51,205 nucleotides of DNA, taken from DATHGT01 sp035317605 (GTDB lineage Bacteria; Methylomirabilota; Methylomirabilia; Rokubacteriales; CSP1-6). The notes under the pieces were generated by a model. The model was not told the origin of the DNA and made no database searches. It saw nothing but the letters and a program-made list of their open reading frames with translations. The position numbers and the translations under genes are program-made. Position 1 is the first letter of the stretch. Every line of letters begins with the position of its first letter. The DNA lies in NCBI GenBank assembly GCA_035317605.1, contig DATHGT010000254.1, forward strand, positions 1-51,205. Direction: 5' to 3'. Below are positions 33,857 to 43,201 of this stretch, piece by piece.

Positions 33857-34846
33857 CTATGCGGTCTTGAATCGCGCCACGATTTCCGAGGCGAAGCGCT
33901 CGAGCTGATCCAGGTCGTCGGCGCAGGAGCCGAGCACGAGGTCCTGGATGCCCGCGGCTTCCAGATCGCGAATCCGCTCGACGATCTCTGCGGTGGTGCC
34001 GAGGAAGTACGACTGCTGGAGCTGCTCGAACGTCCGGTGCGTCCCCATGACGCGCTCGAAGACCGGACGCTGGATTCGCAGCGCGTGCTCACGATCCGTC
34101 GTGTCCACCAGGTGCGTGAAGTTGATATGGCCGTAGCGTAGCGTGTCCGGATCGCGCCCGTTCGCGCGGAGGTGGGCCCGGATCGCCTTCATGTCGTCCT
34201 TCACCATCTGCTGGGTGCCCGAGCCGCGCGCGAGCCATCCGTCGGCGCCTAGGATGCGCGCCAGCACCGCCGGAGCGATGTGCGGCTTGTCGGGACTCAA
34301 CGTGGTTGGAACCTTCGACCCACCGCCCACCCAGGTCTCGGGGAAGCGCGGCAGCAGCGGCTCGATCGAAACGTGCTCGAAGCGGTAATAGCGGCCCGCG
34401 ATACTCACGTCGGGCTCGGTCAGGAGCCGGCGCAGGGCGGCGACGATCTCGTCGGTGCGGCGACCGCGCTCGCCGAGCTTCATGCCGAGCGTCTCGAACT
34501 CGTGCTGGTCCCAGCCCGGCCCCACGCCGAGCACGAAGCGTCCGGCGGAGAGCTGCCACAGCGTCTGGATCTCGCGGGCCAGCGTGACCGGATGGTAATA
34601 GGGCACGATCAGGAGCCCGGTGGCCAGCCGGATGCGCGTGGTCACGCTGGCCGCGTGGGCGAGACACAGGAGCGGCGACATCCAGACCGTTCCGTAGAGG
34701 CCGGGCGCCACCAGGAAATGCTCGGCCGTCCACAACGCGTCGAAGCCGAGCTCTTCGGCCTTTCGCGCGAACGCCTTCACGCGCGCGGCGTGCTCGAAGC
34801 CGGGGTCCGGCCAGGCGAACGTCGGAAGATACACGCCAAATCTCAT
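33857..34846 (-). CDS. LLM class flavin-dependent oxidoreductase
   Basis: A 329-residue TIM-barrel enzyme of the luciferase-like monooxygenase superfamily: MRFGVYLPTFAWPDPGFEHA at the start, FDALWTAEHFL, TGLLIVPYYHPVTLAREIQT, FVLGVGPGWDQHEFETLG and a C-terminal GIQDLVLGSCADDLDQLERF. It could use FMN with a reductase, or F420. GAGGAG precedes the ATG. First gene of the operon with two deacetylase-family genes; divergent from the Tat-exported binding protein, 68 bp apart, so a shared control region is likely. Confidence 0.9.
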   Translation of the reverse strand: MRFGVYLPTFAWPDPGFEHAARVKAFARKAEELGFDALWTAEHFLVAPGLYGTVWMSPLLCLAHAASVTTRIRLATGLLIVPYYHPVTLAREIQTLWQLSAGRFVLGVGPGWDQHEFETLGMKLGERGRRTDEIVAALRRLLTEPDVSIAGRYYRFEHVSIEPLLPRFPETWVGGGSKVPTTLSPDKPHIAPAVLARILGADGWLARGSGTQQMVKDDMKAIRAHLRANGRDPDTLRYGHINFTHLVDTTDREHALRIQRPVFERVMGTHRTFEQLQQSYFLGTTAEIVERIRDLEAAGIQDLVLGSCADDLDQLERFASEIVARFKTA

Positions 34847-34914
34847 GGTCACGCTCCTCGTGGGCGCCGGGGTGGCCCCGAGTATAATTCCGCCACCGGT
34901 GAGGGGGCGGCCGA

Positions 34915-36555
34915 ATGGAAGGTTCCCGTCACACGCGACCAACTCGCTTCGGTCTGAGCCGGCGCGACCTGCTGAAGGGCGGCGCCGCCGCCACACTGCT
35001 GACTCCGGCCCCGCTTCTCGCCGCCGAAGACTCGCCCAAGCGCGGCGGCATCCTCCGCGTGCGCGGCTGGGATCCCCCGCACTTCGACCCTCACCAGACG
35101 CGCGCCTTCATGACCATGACCACGCTCAGCTTCGTCTACAGCAAGCTGCTGCGTCACAAGGTCGGCGCGGGGGTAGCGCCCGGCACCTTCGCGCTCGAGT
35201 CCGATCTCGCGGAGCGCTGGGAGCAGCCGGACGACACCACGTACCTCTTCCACCTGCGCAAGGGCGTGCGCTGGCACAACAAGCCGCCCGTCAACGGCCG
35301 CGAGCTGACCGCCGACGACGTCAAGTTCACCTTCACTCGGTTCCTCACCATCAAGGGCAACCCGGAGCGCTACCTGCTGGACTCCGTCGAGCGGGTCGAG
35401 GCCCTGGATCGTTATACCGTCAAGTTCGTGCTCAGCGAGCCCTACGTCTGGCTGCCGAACAAGCTGGCCAACGCGCTCTGCATGTGGATCGTCGCCCCGG
35501 AAGTGGTCGAGAAGTACGGCGACCTCAAGAAGGCGGAGACGGCGATCGGCACCGGCCCCTTCACGCTGGAGCGCTACGAGCCGAACGTCAAGGCGGTGTT
35601 CAAGCGCCACCCGAACTATTTCCGCCCGGGCCAGCCCTTCGTCGACGGGGTGGAGTGGATGATGGTCGAGGACGACTCGACCGGGCTCGCGATGTACCGC
35701 ACCGGCGACCTCGACGCCGGGCCCTCCACGTGGTGGTCGGTCCGCCAGCATGACGTGGACGCGCTGCGGAAGAGCTTCCCCAGGTTCGGCTACCAGGAAG
35801 TCCTCGGCAACCAGGTGATCGCGATCTCGCTCCGGACCGACCAGCCGCCGTTCACCGACGTGCGCGTGCGGCGCGCCGTCTCCCGCGCCATCGATCGCCG
35901 GGCCATCATCGACGCCGTCTGGATGAAGGGCGAGCCGAGCGGCCCCCTGCCGCGGGGCGTGCGGGAGTGGTCGCTGCCCGTCGATCAGCTCGGCGAGGGC
36001 GCCAAGTACTTTCGGTATGACCCCAAGGAGGCCCGACGACTGCTGGCCGAAGCCGGCTACCCCAACGGCTTCAAGACCCAGCTCACGGCCACCGCCGGGT
36101 ACGGCGCCGACCTCGTCGACGCCGTCCAGCTCGTGCTGCGGTATCTCAAGGACGTGGGGATTCGCGCGGAGCTGAAGCTCCAGGAATACGGCGCGTACCA
36201 GGCCACGACGATCCAGGGCAAGTTCGACGGCATGACGATCGGCCCCTTCGCGGTCGCCTGGGATCCCGACGACGCGCTGTACGGCCCGTACGCTCCCGAG
36301 CAGCCGCGCAACCGCGGCCACATCACCGACGCGAAGCTCACCGCGATGATCAGGGAGCAGCGACGCCTGCGCGATCTCGACGCGCGCAAGAAGGTCATCT
36401 TCGACATCCAGCGCTACATCGCCGACCAGCAGTACTACGTGTGTCTGGCCTCCCCGATGTTCACGGGCTCGTGGCAACCCCACGTGAAGAACCTCGCCGC
36501 CAACGTCACCTACGACTACGGCAGCCGCGTCGCCGCCCTCTGGCTGGACCGGTAG
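34915..36555 (+). CDS. Tat-exported ABC substrate-binding protein, family 5
   Basis: A 546-residue solute-binding protein with a twin-arginine signal (LSRRDLLKGGAAATLL). Family marks: PKRGGILRVRGWDPPHFDPH, LRKGVRWHNKPPVNGRELTA, IGTGPFTLERYEPN and LLAEAGYPNGFK. Tat export means it folds before crossing, sometimes with a cofactor. It is followed within 22 bp by a crotonase-type hydrolase, then DoxX and an amidase. No permeases nearby. Confidence 0.9.
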   Translation: MEGSRHTRPTRFGLSRRDLLKGGAAATLLTPAPLLAAEDSPKRGGILRVRGWDPPHFDPHQTRAFMTMTTLSFVYSKLLRHKVGAGVAPGTFALESDLAERWEQPDDTTYLFHLRKGVRWHNKPPVNGRELTADDVKFTFTRFLTIKGNPERYLLDSVERVEALDRYTVKFVLSEPYVWLPNKLANALCMWIVAPEVVEKYGDLKKAETAIGTGPFTLERYEPNVKAVFKRHPNYFRPGQPFVDGVEWMMVEDDSTGLAMYRTGDLDAGPSTWWSVRQHDVDALRKSFPRFGYQEVLGNQVIAISLRTDQPPFTDVRVRRAVSRAIDRRAIIDAVWMKGEPSGPLPRGVREWSLPVDQLGEGAKYFRYDPKEARRLLAEAGYPNGFKTQLTATAGYGADLVDAVQLVLRYLKDVGIRAELKLQEYGAYQATTIQGKFDGMTIGPFAVAWDPDDALYGPYAPEQPRNRGHITDAKLTAMIREQRRLRDLDARKKVIFDIQRYIADQQYYVCLASPMFTGSWQPHVKNLAANVTYDYGSRVAALWLDR

Positions 36556-36577
36556 CCGTACGCACGCGGAGATCGAC

Positions 36578-37345
36578 ATGAGCGCACTGGACGAGTACGC
36601 GAACAAATATCAGTCGGCGCGGATGGAGCGCCGGAACGGGGTGCTCCAGGTCACCCTGCACACGGACGGCGGGTCGCTGCGCTGGGGGTTCCTGCCGCAC
36701 GGCGAGCTGCCGGACGCGTTTCACGACATCGGGTCCGACCGCGAAAACCGGGTGGTGATCATCACCGGGACGGGCGCGGAGTTCTCGGGGCCGCGCGCGA
36801 CGCCGGGGACGTCCTCGTTCCCGGCGCGGCCGTCGATCGAGCGGATCGATCGCATCCACTGGGAGGGCCGGCACCTCTTGATGAACCTGCTGAACATCGA
36901 GGTGCCGGTGATCAGCGCCATCAACGGGCCGGCGTGGCGTCATTCCGAGATCCCGCTGCTGTGCGACATCGTGCTGGCCGCCGAGACCGCGCAGTTCCAG
37001 GACTCGGCGCACTTCGCCTCCGATGTCGTGCCCGGCGACGGCATGCACATCGTCTACCCGCTCCTGCTGGGCATGAATCGAGGGCGCTACTTCCTGCTGA
37101 CCGGGCAGACGCTCGACGCGGCGGAGGCGCACCGGCTCGGGCTGGTCGCCGAAGTGCTTCCGCCCGACAAGCTCCTGGCGCGGGCGTGGCAGCTCGCCGA
37201 GGATCTGACCCGCAAGCCGACGTTGCTGCTCCGCTACACGCGACTGCTCTTCACCGAGTACCTGCGTCGGCAGATGCACGACCTCCTCGGGTACGGGCTG
37301 GCCATGGAGAGCCTGGCCCTCTTCGAGAAGCCCGAAGCGCCGTGA
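36578..37345 (+). CDS. Crotonase superfamily hydrolase, 6-oxocamphor-hydrolase-like
   Basis: A 255-residue crotonase-fold protein. Rather than an acyl-CoA hydratase it resembles 6-oxocamphor hydrolase, a cofactor-independent enzyme that opens beta-diketones by retro-Claisen cleavage. FQDSAHFASDVVPGDG and MNRGRYFLLTGQTLD match that group, and His122, His145, Asp154 and Glu244, as I remember the catalytic residues of that enzyme, fall at the same residue numbers here. The CoA-binding features are poor. GGAG precedes the ATG. Its place between a binding protein and an amidase suggests ring cleavage in a catabolic route. Confidence 0.8.
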   Translation: MSALDEYANKYQSARMERRNGVLQVTLHTDGGSLRWGFLPHGELPDAFHDIGSDRENRVVIITGTGAEFSGPRATPGTSSFPARPSIERIDRIHWEGRHLLMNLLNIEVPVISAINGPAWRHSEIPLLCDIVLAAETAQFQDSAHFASDVVPGDGMHIVYPLLLGMNRGRYFLLTGQTLDAAEAHRLGLVAEVLPPDKLLARAWQLAEDLTRKPTLLLRYTRLLFTEYLRRQMHDLLGYGLAMESLALFEKPEAP

Positions 37346-37435
37346 CCGTCCGCCGCGAGGTGACGCGGCCGTGTGCGATACTCGCGGCGCGATCACGCCA
37401 ACGCCGCGCCCGGCGCGGCAGAATGGAGCTGAACG

Positions 37436-37843
37436 ATGGATGGTCCGATCCCCGCGCGGTACGCGCCGTACTTGCTGAGCATTCTCCGGATCGTGGTCGC
37501 GTTCCTCTTCATCGCGCACGGGACCCAGAAGCTCATGGGGTGGCCGTCGCTCGAGCCGCGTCCCGGCGTTCCGCTCATGTCGCTGCTCGGCGCGGCCAGC
37601 GTGATCGAGACGTTCGGTGGGCTGCTGATGCTGCTCGGCCTGTTCACCCGCCCGGTCGCGTTCATCCTCGCCGGGGAAATGGCCTTCGCCTACTTCATCA
37701 GCCATGTGCCGCGGGGATTCTGGCCGCTCCTCAACCGCGGCGAGCCCGCGGTGCTCTTCTGCCTCACGTGGCTGTACTTCGCGGCAGCAGGCGCGGGCCC
37801 GTGGAGCCTGGACGCGCTGCGAAGACGGTCGCCCCGCCGCTGA
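37436..37843 (+). CDS. DoxX family membrane protein
   Basis: A 135-residue protein with four membrane segments: YLLSILRIVVAFLFIAHG, SVIETFGGLLMLLGL, PVAFILAGEMAFAYFI and EPAVLFCLTWLYFAAAG. HGTQKLMGW after the first segment and FTRPVAF are typical of DoxX. Members take part in respiratory or thiol redox complexes; no partner is identified here. It lies 90 bp after the crotonase gene and 30 bp before the amidase gene. Confidence 0.87.
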   Translation: MDGPIPARYAPYLLSILRIVVAFLFIAHGTQKLMGWPSLEPRPGVPLMSLLGAASVIETFGGLLMLLGLFTRPVAFILAGEMAFAYFISHVPRGFWPLLNRGEPAVLFCLTWLYFAAAGAGPWSLDALRRRSPRR

Positions 37844-37873
37844 CCACCGCGGTTCACCGTTGGAGTCGACACC

Positions 37874-40189
37874 ATGAGTGACGGGCCGTTTCGTCTGGAA
37901 GAGGCGACGATCGCGGAGCTGCACGCGGCGATCCGGGCCGGCAAGACGACGTGCGTCGCGATCGTGCAGCACTACCTCGCGCGCGTGCGCGCCTACAACG
38001 GGGTGGCCAGCGTGCTGGTCACCGAAGACGGCAAGCCGGTCGCCGAGGCGACGGGCACCGTGCGTGGCGGCGCGCCGCTGCGCTTTCCCACGGAGACCGT
38101 CGCGGCCTCCAGCCTGTTGCCCGACCTCGACAAGTACAAGGGGACGCCGCTCGAGTTCGGCCGCATGGAGCCGACCGCGTCCGATCCCGAGGTCCAGCAG
38201 CAGTTCGGGATGATCGTCGGCAGGGAGAACGCGGGGCAGCTGAACGCCATCGCCACCCTGAACGTCCGCGGCGAGCGCTCGGTGACCTGCCGCGGCGACT
38301 TCGACCGCCACCCGTCCCAGGGGCCGCTGCCGCCCGGCGCGCCGCCGATGTGCGAGATGTTCCGGCGGTATCCCGACGCCCTCGAGCGCGCGGCGGAGCT
38401 GGACGCCACCTATGGACGCCATCCCGACCTCGACGCGATGCCGATGTACGGGGTCGTGTTCTCGTTCAAGGACCCGTTCGACACCAGGGACATGCGGACG
38501 ACCGCCGGCGGCGACGCCCGCTACGACATCGACGTGCCCGCCCGCGACCACGTGCTGGTGGAGCAGCTGCGGAACAAGGGCGCGATCATCTGCGCCAAGG
38601 CCGTCAACACCGAGTACAACGGCCGCGCCGGCGATCCGGGCGGGCGGCACGTCCCCGACCAGGTGCTGCCCTCCACCCTCGGCTACCAGCGCAGCACGTG
38701 GGGCGGCAATCCCGCCAATCCCTACGACACCACGCGCTCGGCGTCGCTCGGCTCCAGCTCGGGGTCCGGCGTGTCGGTGAGCGCGAATCTGGTGATGGCG
38801 AGCCTCGGCGAGGAGACCCGCGCGTCCACGCGCGGGCCGGCCAACCACAACGCGGTCGCGCTGATCCTGCCCCACAAGTCAGTTCTGGGCTTCAACGGCG
38901 GCGCCATCGGCGCCGACATCTACTGCGACCGCTCCGGCATCCTCTGCCGCACGATCGAGGACTGCGCCAAGGTGCTCGACGCGCTGAGGGATCCCGTCGA
39001 GGGCTACTACGATCCGCGAGACGCCTACACGACGGTGCCGCGCGCCTCCGTGCTGAGCACGCCGTACGCGAGCCACGCCACCACGCCGGGGACGCCGGGC
39101 GCGCTGCGGGGCATGCGCATCGGGATCGTGCGGGAGTCGATGGTGTATCCGCCGGGCTCCCGGAGCGAGGAGCCGATCGTCGCCGCCGCCGCCCGCGAGA
39201 TCAAGACCGTCCTCGGCGAGAGGCTCGGCGCGACGCTGGTGGAGTCGTCCCACCGGCTCTGGACCCGTGATCCCGACGTGGAAGCGATGACGACCGACTT
39301 CACGCGCGCGCTGGCCCGGCTGGTCCCGCTCTTCATGCCGGACATCCTGTTCAGGCTCGGCCGCGACGGGCAGCCCGTGTTCAAGGAGTTCGCGGCGGCC
39401 ATCGTCCCCACCGAGTTCGCGCCCGGCAAGGTCTTCGGGAGCGGCACCCTCCAGCCCATCGACTATTGCGTCGGGCTGGCCGAGGGCCGGATCGCGCCGC
39501 CCGTGAACTTCGACGTCGCCACGATCCAGGAGCAGCAGCTGGCGGTGACGTTCCGGTTCCACGTCGCCCAGTACCTGAGCCGCCGCGCCGAGGACTGGAA
39601 GGCGCGAGGCTTCACGGAGACCCTGGCCGACTGGTCGGCGCTCAACGCGCGGTCCAAGTTCTGGGGCGACGATCAGCGCGCGGCGTTCAAGAACTGGGAA
39701 GAAGTCCGCGACCCCCGCAATCCGCTCGGCGGGCGTCAGGGCGTGGACGAGCGGATCATGCTGCGCGAGCTGCTGCGCCGGGTCGACATGATGGTGATCC
39801 TCGAGAACCACCTCGACGCGCTGGTGCGGCTGCACACGCCGTTTCCGCCGGGAAGGATCGGCGGCGCTTACCAGCCCGGCCTGCCCGGTAATCTGAAGCC
39901 GGAGACGTTCTACGGGCCCAACGCCGGGGTGACCGAGGTCCTGATCCCGGCGGGCTATGTGACGACCGTCTACGATCCCGTCTTCGCGCTCAACGCGGAC
40001 GCCACCCGCTACGTGACGGCCGCGTCGAACACCCCGACGACCATTCCCGCGCCGGGATTGCCGTTCTCGCTGGTCTTTCGCGCCGAGCCCGGGCGCGAGG
40101 ACGTGCTCCTGAAGATCGCCTCGGCCTACGAAGCCGCCTCGAAGCGCCGCATTCCCCCGCCCGCCTTCCCTCCGCTGCCGGCGAAGTGA
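37874..40189 (+). CDS. Large amidase-signature family protein
   Basis: A 771-residue cytoplasmic protein, well above the ~450-500 usual for amidases. The catalytic lysine lies in FSFKDPFDTRD. The signature is divergent: SLGSSSGSGVSVSAN provides the cis-serine region and GEETRASTRGPAN replaces GTDTGGSI, keeping a candidate nucleophile serine. Extra length comes from an insertion between residues ~80 and 190 and a C-terminal extension. It probably hydrolyses an amide; together with the neighbouring LLM, deacetylase and crotonase genes it fits a degradation pathway. It ends 6 bp from a convergent gene. Confidence 0.85.
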   Translation: MSDGPFRLEEATIAELHAAIRAGKTTCVAIVQHYLARVRAYNGVASVLVTEDGKPVAEATGTVRGGAPLRFPTETVAASSLLPDLDKYKGTPLEFGRMEPTASDPEVQQQFGMIVGRENAGQLNAIATLNVRGERSVTCRGDFDRHPSQGPLPPGAPPMCEMFRRYPDALERAAELDATYGRHPDLDAMPMYGVVFSFKDPFDTRDMRTTAGGDARYDIDVPARDHVLVEQLRNKGAIICAKAVNTEYNGRAGDPGGRHVPDQVLPSTLGYQRSTWGGNPANPYDTTRSASLGSSSGSGVSVSANLVMASLGEETRASTRGPANHNAVALILPHKSVLGFNGGAIGADIYCDRSGILCRTIEDCAKVLDALRDPVEGYYDPRDAYTTVPRASVLSTPYASHATTPGTPGALRGMRIGIVRESMVYPPGSRSEEPIVAAAAREIKTVLGERLGATLVESSHRLWTRDPDVEAMTTDFTRALARLVPLFMPDILFRLGRDGQPVFKEFAAAIVPTEFAPGKVFGSGTLQPIDYCVGLAEGRIAPPVNFDVATIQEQQLAVTFRFHVAQYLSRRAEDWKARGFTETLADWSALNARSKFWGDDQRAAFKNWEEVRDPRNPLGGRQGVDERIMLRELLRRVDMMVILENHLDALVRLHTPFPPGRIGGAYQPGLPGNLKPETFYGPNAGVTEVLIPAGYVTTVYDPVFALNADATRYVTAASNTPTTIPAPGLPFSLVFRAEPGREDVLLKIASAYEAASKRRIPPPAFPPLPAK

Positions 40190-40195
40190 GGCGAG

Positions 40196-42415
40196 TCACT
40201 CGTCGGCGCCGGGAGGCCGGCTGAATCCGATGGCGCCCAGCGCGATGGCGCCGGCCGGCGTGCGATCGAACACCAGCCGGATCTCGCTGACGCCCGTCGG
40301 CCATCCCGGCGCGGCGAACAGTCGGAACGGCAGCTCGTAGGTCTGGAACGCGGGCTCGGTCTCCTGCCGATAGAACGCGCGATCGAGCAAGCGCCACTTG
40401 GTGAACCTCACCCGGGGCATCGGCGGCAGCGGCGCGATCCGGCTCAGGGGGACGCGGGCGACGGCGCCGTCGGTGGCCTCGATTTCCACGGTGAAATCGA
40501 GGGGCGCCAGCGGGCCGGCGTCCTCGCGCGTGTCGGCGACCGTGAAGACGAGCCGACTGCCGGTATCGAGACGGAAGTCGGCCGCCGTCGTTTCCGGCAG
40601 CGTGATGCGATAGCGCGCGGTCGAGCCCGTGCCCTGATTGTTCCAGCCGAGATGGACGGCCCTCACGCGCGACGGCTGGTCCAGCCGAGACTTGACGTCT
40701 CCGTGGCGCCAGACGGTCAGGTGCTCCGCCGTCACCACCGAGCCGGCCAGGGTGCCGCGGGCGAGGTCGATGCCGGTGAAGTCGTCGACGGCCTTGAAGC
40801 TCGCGTCCTCGAACTGGGTGAAGTAGGTCGTCCTCGGCAGCCAGGCGGCCACGGTGCGGGCGTCGCTGAACATCGGGCGGTACTCGCGGCGGTCCCGCAG
40901 CGCGGCTTCCAGGAAGCCGCCGATGAACACCTGCGCCACCCGACGCTGCTCGGCATCGCTCAGCAGTGACGCGCGCAGCCCGAAGCGCTCGAACGGCACC
41001 CCCACGTCGTCGCCGGTCCACCGGGTGTTGAACTGTCCGTGGTTCGCCCGGTAGACGTAGACCGCCGCCTTGAAGCGATCCCGGCCGTCGGTGAATTTCG
41101 CGCGCGTGAACGGGCGCAGCCCTTCGAAGCTCTCCACGTCGCCGTCGTGGCTGCCGTGGAGCACGAGGTAGCTCACGTTCTCGATCGGCGCCGGCTGACT
41201 CGCGACCTGGTCCGCGTCGTCGATGGGGGCCATCGCGACGAGCGCCTGGATCGAGAAGCGGAAATCCAGGCGCACGGCGCAGTCGCTGGGCAGACAGGGC
41301 AGGCGGTTGAAGGCGGCGGCAAGGGCCACGGCTTCGCCGCCCCGCGACTGCCCCATCAACGCGATGCGCTCCAGGTCGACCCGACGATGGAAAGGATGGC
41401 CCGGCGTGTCGTTCCACGTCCGCCACGCGGCCAGGTGCTGCAAGAGCAGGTACGCGCGCACGTTCATCTCGCCACCGAGATCGCCGCTCCACGAGCGGTT
41501 CAGAAAGTTCTGGTCGATCGAGACCAGGATGAAGCCCCGGCTGGCCAGCAGCTCACCGAGATAGGCGTACCCGGCGTCGGACGCGTCCTCCATGCGATGG
41601 TTGCCGTGAACCACGAGCACGAGCGGGAAGGGCCCGTCGCCCACCGGATGCCACACGCGGGCGTTGAGCGGAAGCGCCTCGACGCCAAATCCCCAGTACC
41701 ACCGGCGCACCGCGGCCTTGAACCCGCCGAGAGGTCGGAGCAGCCGTGATGCGTCGAGGGGCGTGGTGCGAAACGTCACCCCGCCCGCGTACTCCGGCCG
41801 GCGACGGTCGGTGCCGCTTCCATAGGTCAGCGTCCGGACCTCGTATCGTCCGGGTTGTGAGGGATCTTCGGCGCGGAGCGTCTCGGACACGGGGGTCGGC
41901 GGCTGCCGCGCGACGTACGGATCGACGCCGGGACTCCACACCCAGGCCGCGATCGCGATGCACAGGGCGTCGATGACGATGAAGAGCGCCCAGCTCGCCA
42001 CCCGGCGTCCGCGACTCAGCTCGCCGGGCCGGCGGGTGACGAGCGCCACCGCGCCACCCAGCGCCGCGCACAGCAGCACCATCGCCGCGCTGACCACGAG
42101 ACCGACCCGCCCGCCCGCGTCGAGCGCGGCGAAGACGATCAGCAAGAACACGAACGACGCGACCAGCGCGCCCACGAACAGCCCGGGCCACGCGAGCAGC
42201 ACCAGCCGGGCGATCATCACCGCCAACCCCAGCAGCGCGAGCGCGAGCACGGTGAGGACGACCAAGATCACGACGTCCGCGAACGTTCCCAGTCCCGAGC
42301 GCAGCGAGACCGCCAGCGTGGCCGCGAACAGCAGCGTGATCAGCGCCGCGCCGAGGGCGGCGCCCGGCCACGCGAGGCGAGCGAGAAACACGGCGTGCGA
42401 CCAGAGGCGGGCCAT
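40196..42415 (-). CDS. Membrane-anchored alpha/beta hydrolase
   Basis: A 739-residue protein: about five N-terminal membrane segments (residues 1-165, such as FADVVILVVLTVLALALLGL and VVSAAMVLLCAALGGAVAL), then an exported alpha/beta-hydrolase domain. LVLVVHGNHRMED forms the oxyanion region, MGQSRGGEAVA the nucleophile elbow, LHGSHDGDVE the acid and RANHGQFNTRW a candidate histidine. A beta-rich C-terminal domain covers the last ~200 residues. It starts 9 bp after the anti-sigma gene, so it is the third gene of the ECF operon and presumably induced with it. Confidence 0.8.
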   Translation of the reverse strand: MARLWSHAVFLARLAWPGAALGAALITLLFAATLAVSLRSGLGTFADVVILVVLTVLALALLGLAVMIARLVLLAWPGLFVGALVASFVFLLIVFAALDAGGRVGLVVSAAMVLLCAALGGAVALVTRRPGELSRGRRVASWALFIVIDALCIAIAAWVWSPGVDPYVARQPPTPVSETLRAEDPSQPGRYEVRTLTYGSGTDRRRPEYAGGVTFRTTPLDASRLLRPLGGFKAAVRRWYWGFGVEALPLNARVWHPVGDGPFPLVLVVHGNHRMEDASDAGYAYLGELLASRGFILVSIDQNFLNRSWSGDLGGEMNVRAYLLLQHLAAWRTWNDTPGHPFHRRVDLERIALMGQSRGGEAVALAAAFNRLPCLPSDCAVRLDFRFSIQALVAMAPIDDADQVASQPAPIENVSYLVLHGSHDGDVESFEGLRPFTRAKFTDGRDRFKAAVYVYRANHGQFNTRWTGDDVGVPFERFGLRASLLSDAEQRRVAQVFIGGFLEAALRDRREYRPMFSDARTVAAWLPRTTYFTQFEDASFKAVDDFTGIDLARGTLAGSVVTAEHLTVWRHGDVKSRLDQPSRVRAVHLGWNNQGTGSTARYRITLPETTAADFRLDTGSRLVFTVADTREDAGPLAPLDFTVEIEATDGAVARVPLSRIAPLPPMPRVRFTKWRLLDRAFYRQETEPAFQTYELPFRLFAAPGWPTGVSEIRLVFDRTPAGAIALGAIGFSRPPGADE

Positions 42416-42424
42416 CCAGGGATT

Positions 42425-43198
42425 CTAACGGGCCGGGGCCAGGAACTTGGCGGCGAGTGAAGCCAGCTCGCGGCCGTCGATGTCCGACACGAGGGCGTAG
42501 CCGAGCGCGCCCCGGCGCCAGATCATCACCGCGAACCCGCGCTCGTCCTTCGCGGACACGCCGCTCTCGACGGCCGGCCAGCTCAGGCCATCCGCGCGGA
42601 ACACGATGAGCGAGATCGGGTGGAGCCGGCGCGTGTAGACGAACACCGCGGCCTTGCGGTCGAAGAAGTAGCCGACGGCGCCGCCCTTCAGCGGAAAGTC
42701 GGCGTCGCCCTCGAACGTCACCACCGGCGCGAAGTCCAGCCGGCCCTCGAACCACGGCTTGACCTGGTGCAGGCCTCCGCTCTCGATCTCCAGCGGGCGC
42801 TGGCTCGACAGCACGCGCAGGTGATCGTTCACGGCCTCGGCGACCATCGACCTCGCGGCGCCCGCGTCGCGGCGCTCGTAGTAGACGACCGGCACCGTCA
42901 CCAGCACGAGGGCGGCGAGCGCCAGCGCCGCGATCGGCGCTGGACGCCACGAACGCCACCAGGCGCGTGGGGACGAGGCGCCGGGCCACTGAGCGGCGAG
43001 ACGGCGCTTGAGCGCGAACGACGCCGGGTACTGCGGCAACCGGCGCTCCAGCGCCTCGGTCAGCTCCTCTTCGGCCGCGGCCACGTGCGCGCAGTGCGGA
43101 CAGGCCGAGAGGTGTGCGCGCAGCTCGTCCTCGCCGGCCGCCCCGAGGCGTCCCTGCCGATGATCGCGGAGGTTGAGCCGGACGTCGGCGCAGTCCAT
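42425..43198 (-). CDS. Zinc-finger anti-sigma factor
   Basis: A 257-residue single-pass membrane protein. The N-terminus is a zf-HC2 anti-sigma domain: Cys3 plus HLSACPHC, giving His29, Cys33 and Cys36. One membrane segment (APIAALALAALVLVTVPVV, near residues 85-105) separates it from a ~150-residue outer domain of unknown fold that ends ELASLAAKFLAPAR. The conserved zinc ligands suggest it binds and restrains the sigma factor encoded 3 bp upstream, with signal sensing outside. Confidence 0.88.
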   Translation of the reverse strand: MDCADVRLNLRDHRQGRLGAAGEDELRAHLSACPHCAHVAAAEEELTEALERRLPQYPASFALKRRLAAQWPGASSPRAWWRSWRPAPIAALALAALVLVTVPVVYYERRDAGAARSMVAEAVNDHLRVLSSQRPLEIESGGLHQVKPWFEGRLDFAPVVTFEGDADFPLKGGAVGYFFDRKAAVFVYTRRLHPISLIVFRADGLSWPAVESGVSAKDERGFAVMIWRRGALGYALVSDIDGRELASLAAKFLAPAR

Positions 43199-43201
43199 GT
43201 C

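Noticed and set aside
36506..38875. Very long open frame on the minus strand (about 789 codons)
   Set aside because: It is antisense to the crotonase, DoxX and amidase genes, its translation is Arg/His-rich with no domain, and it is typical of GC-rich shadow frames.
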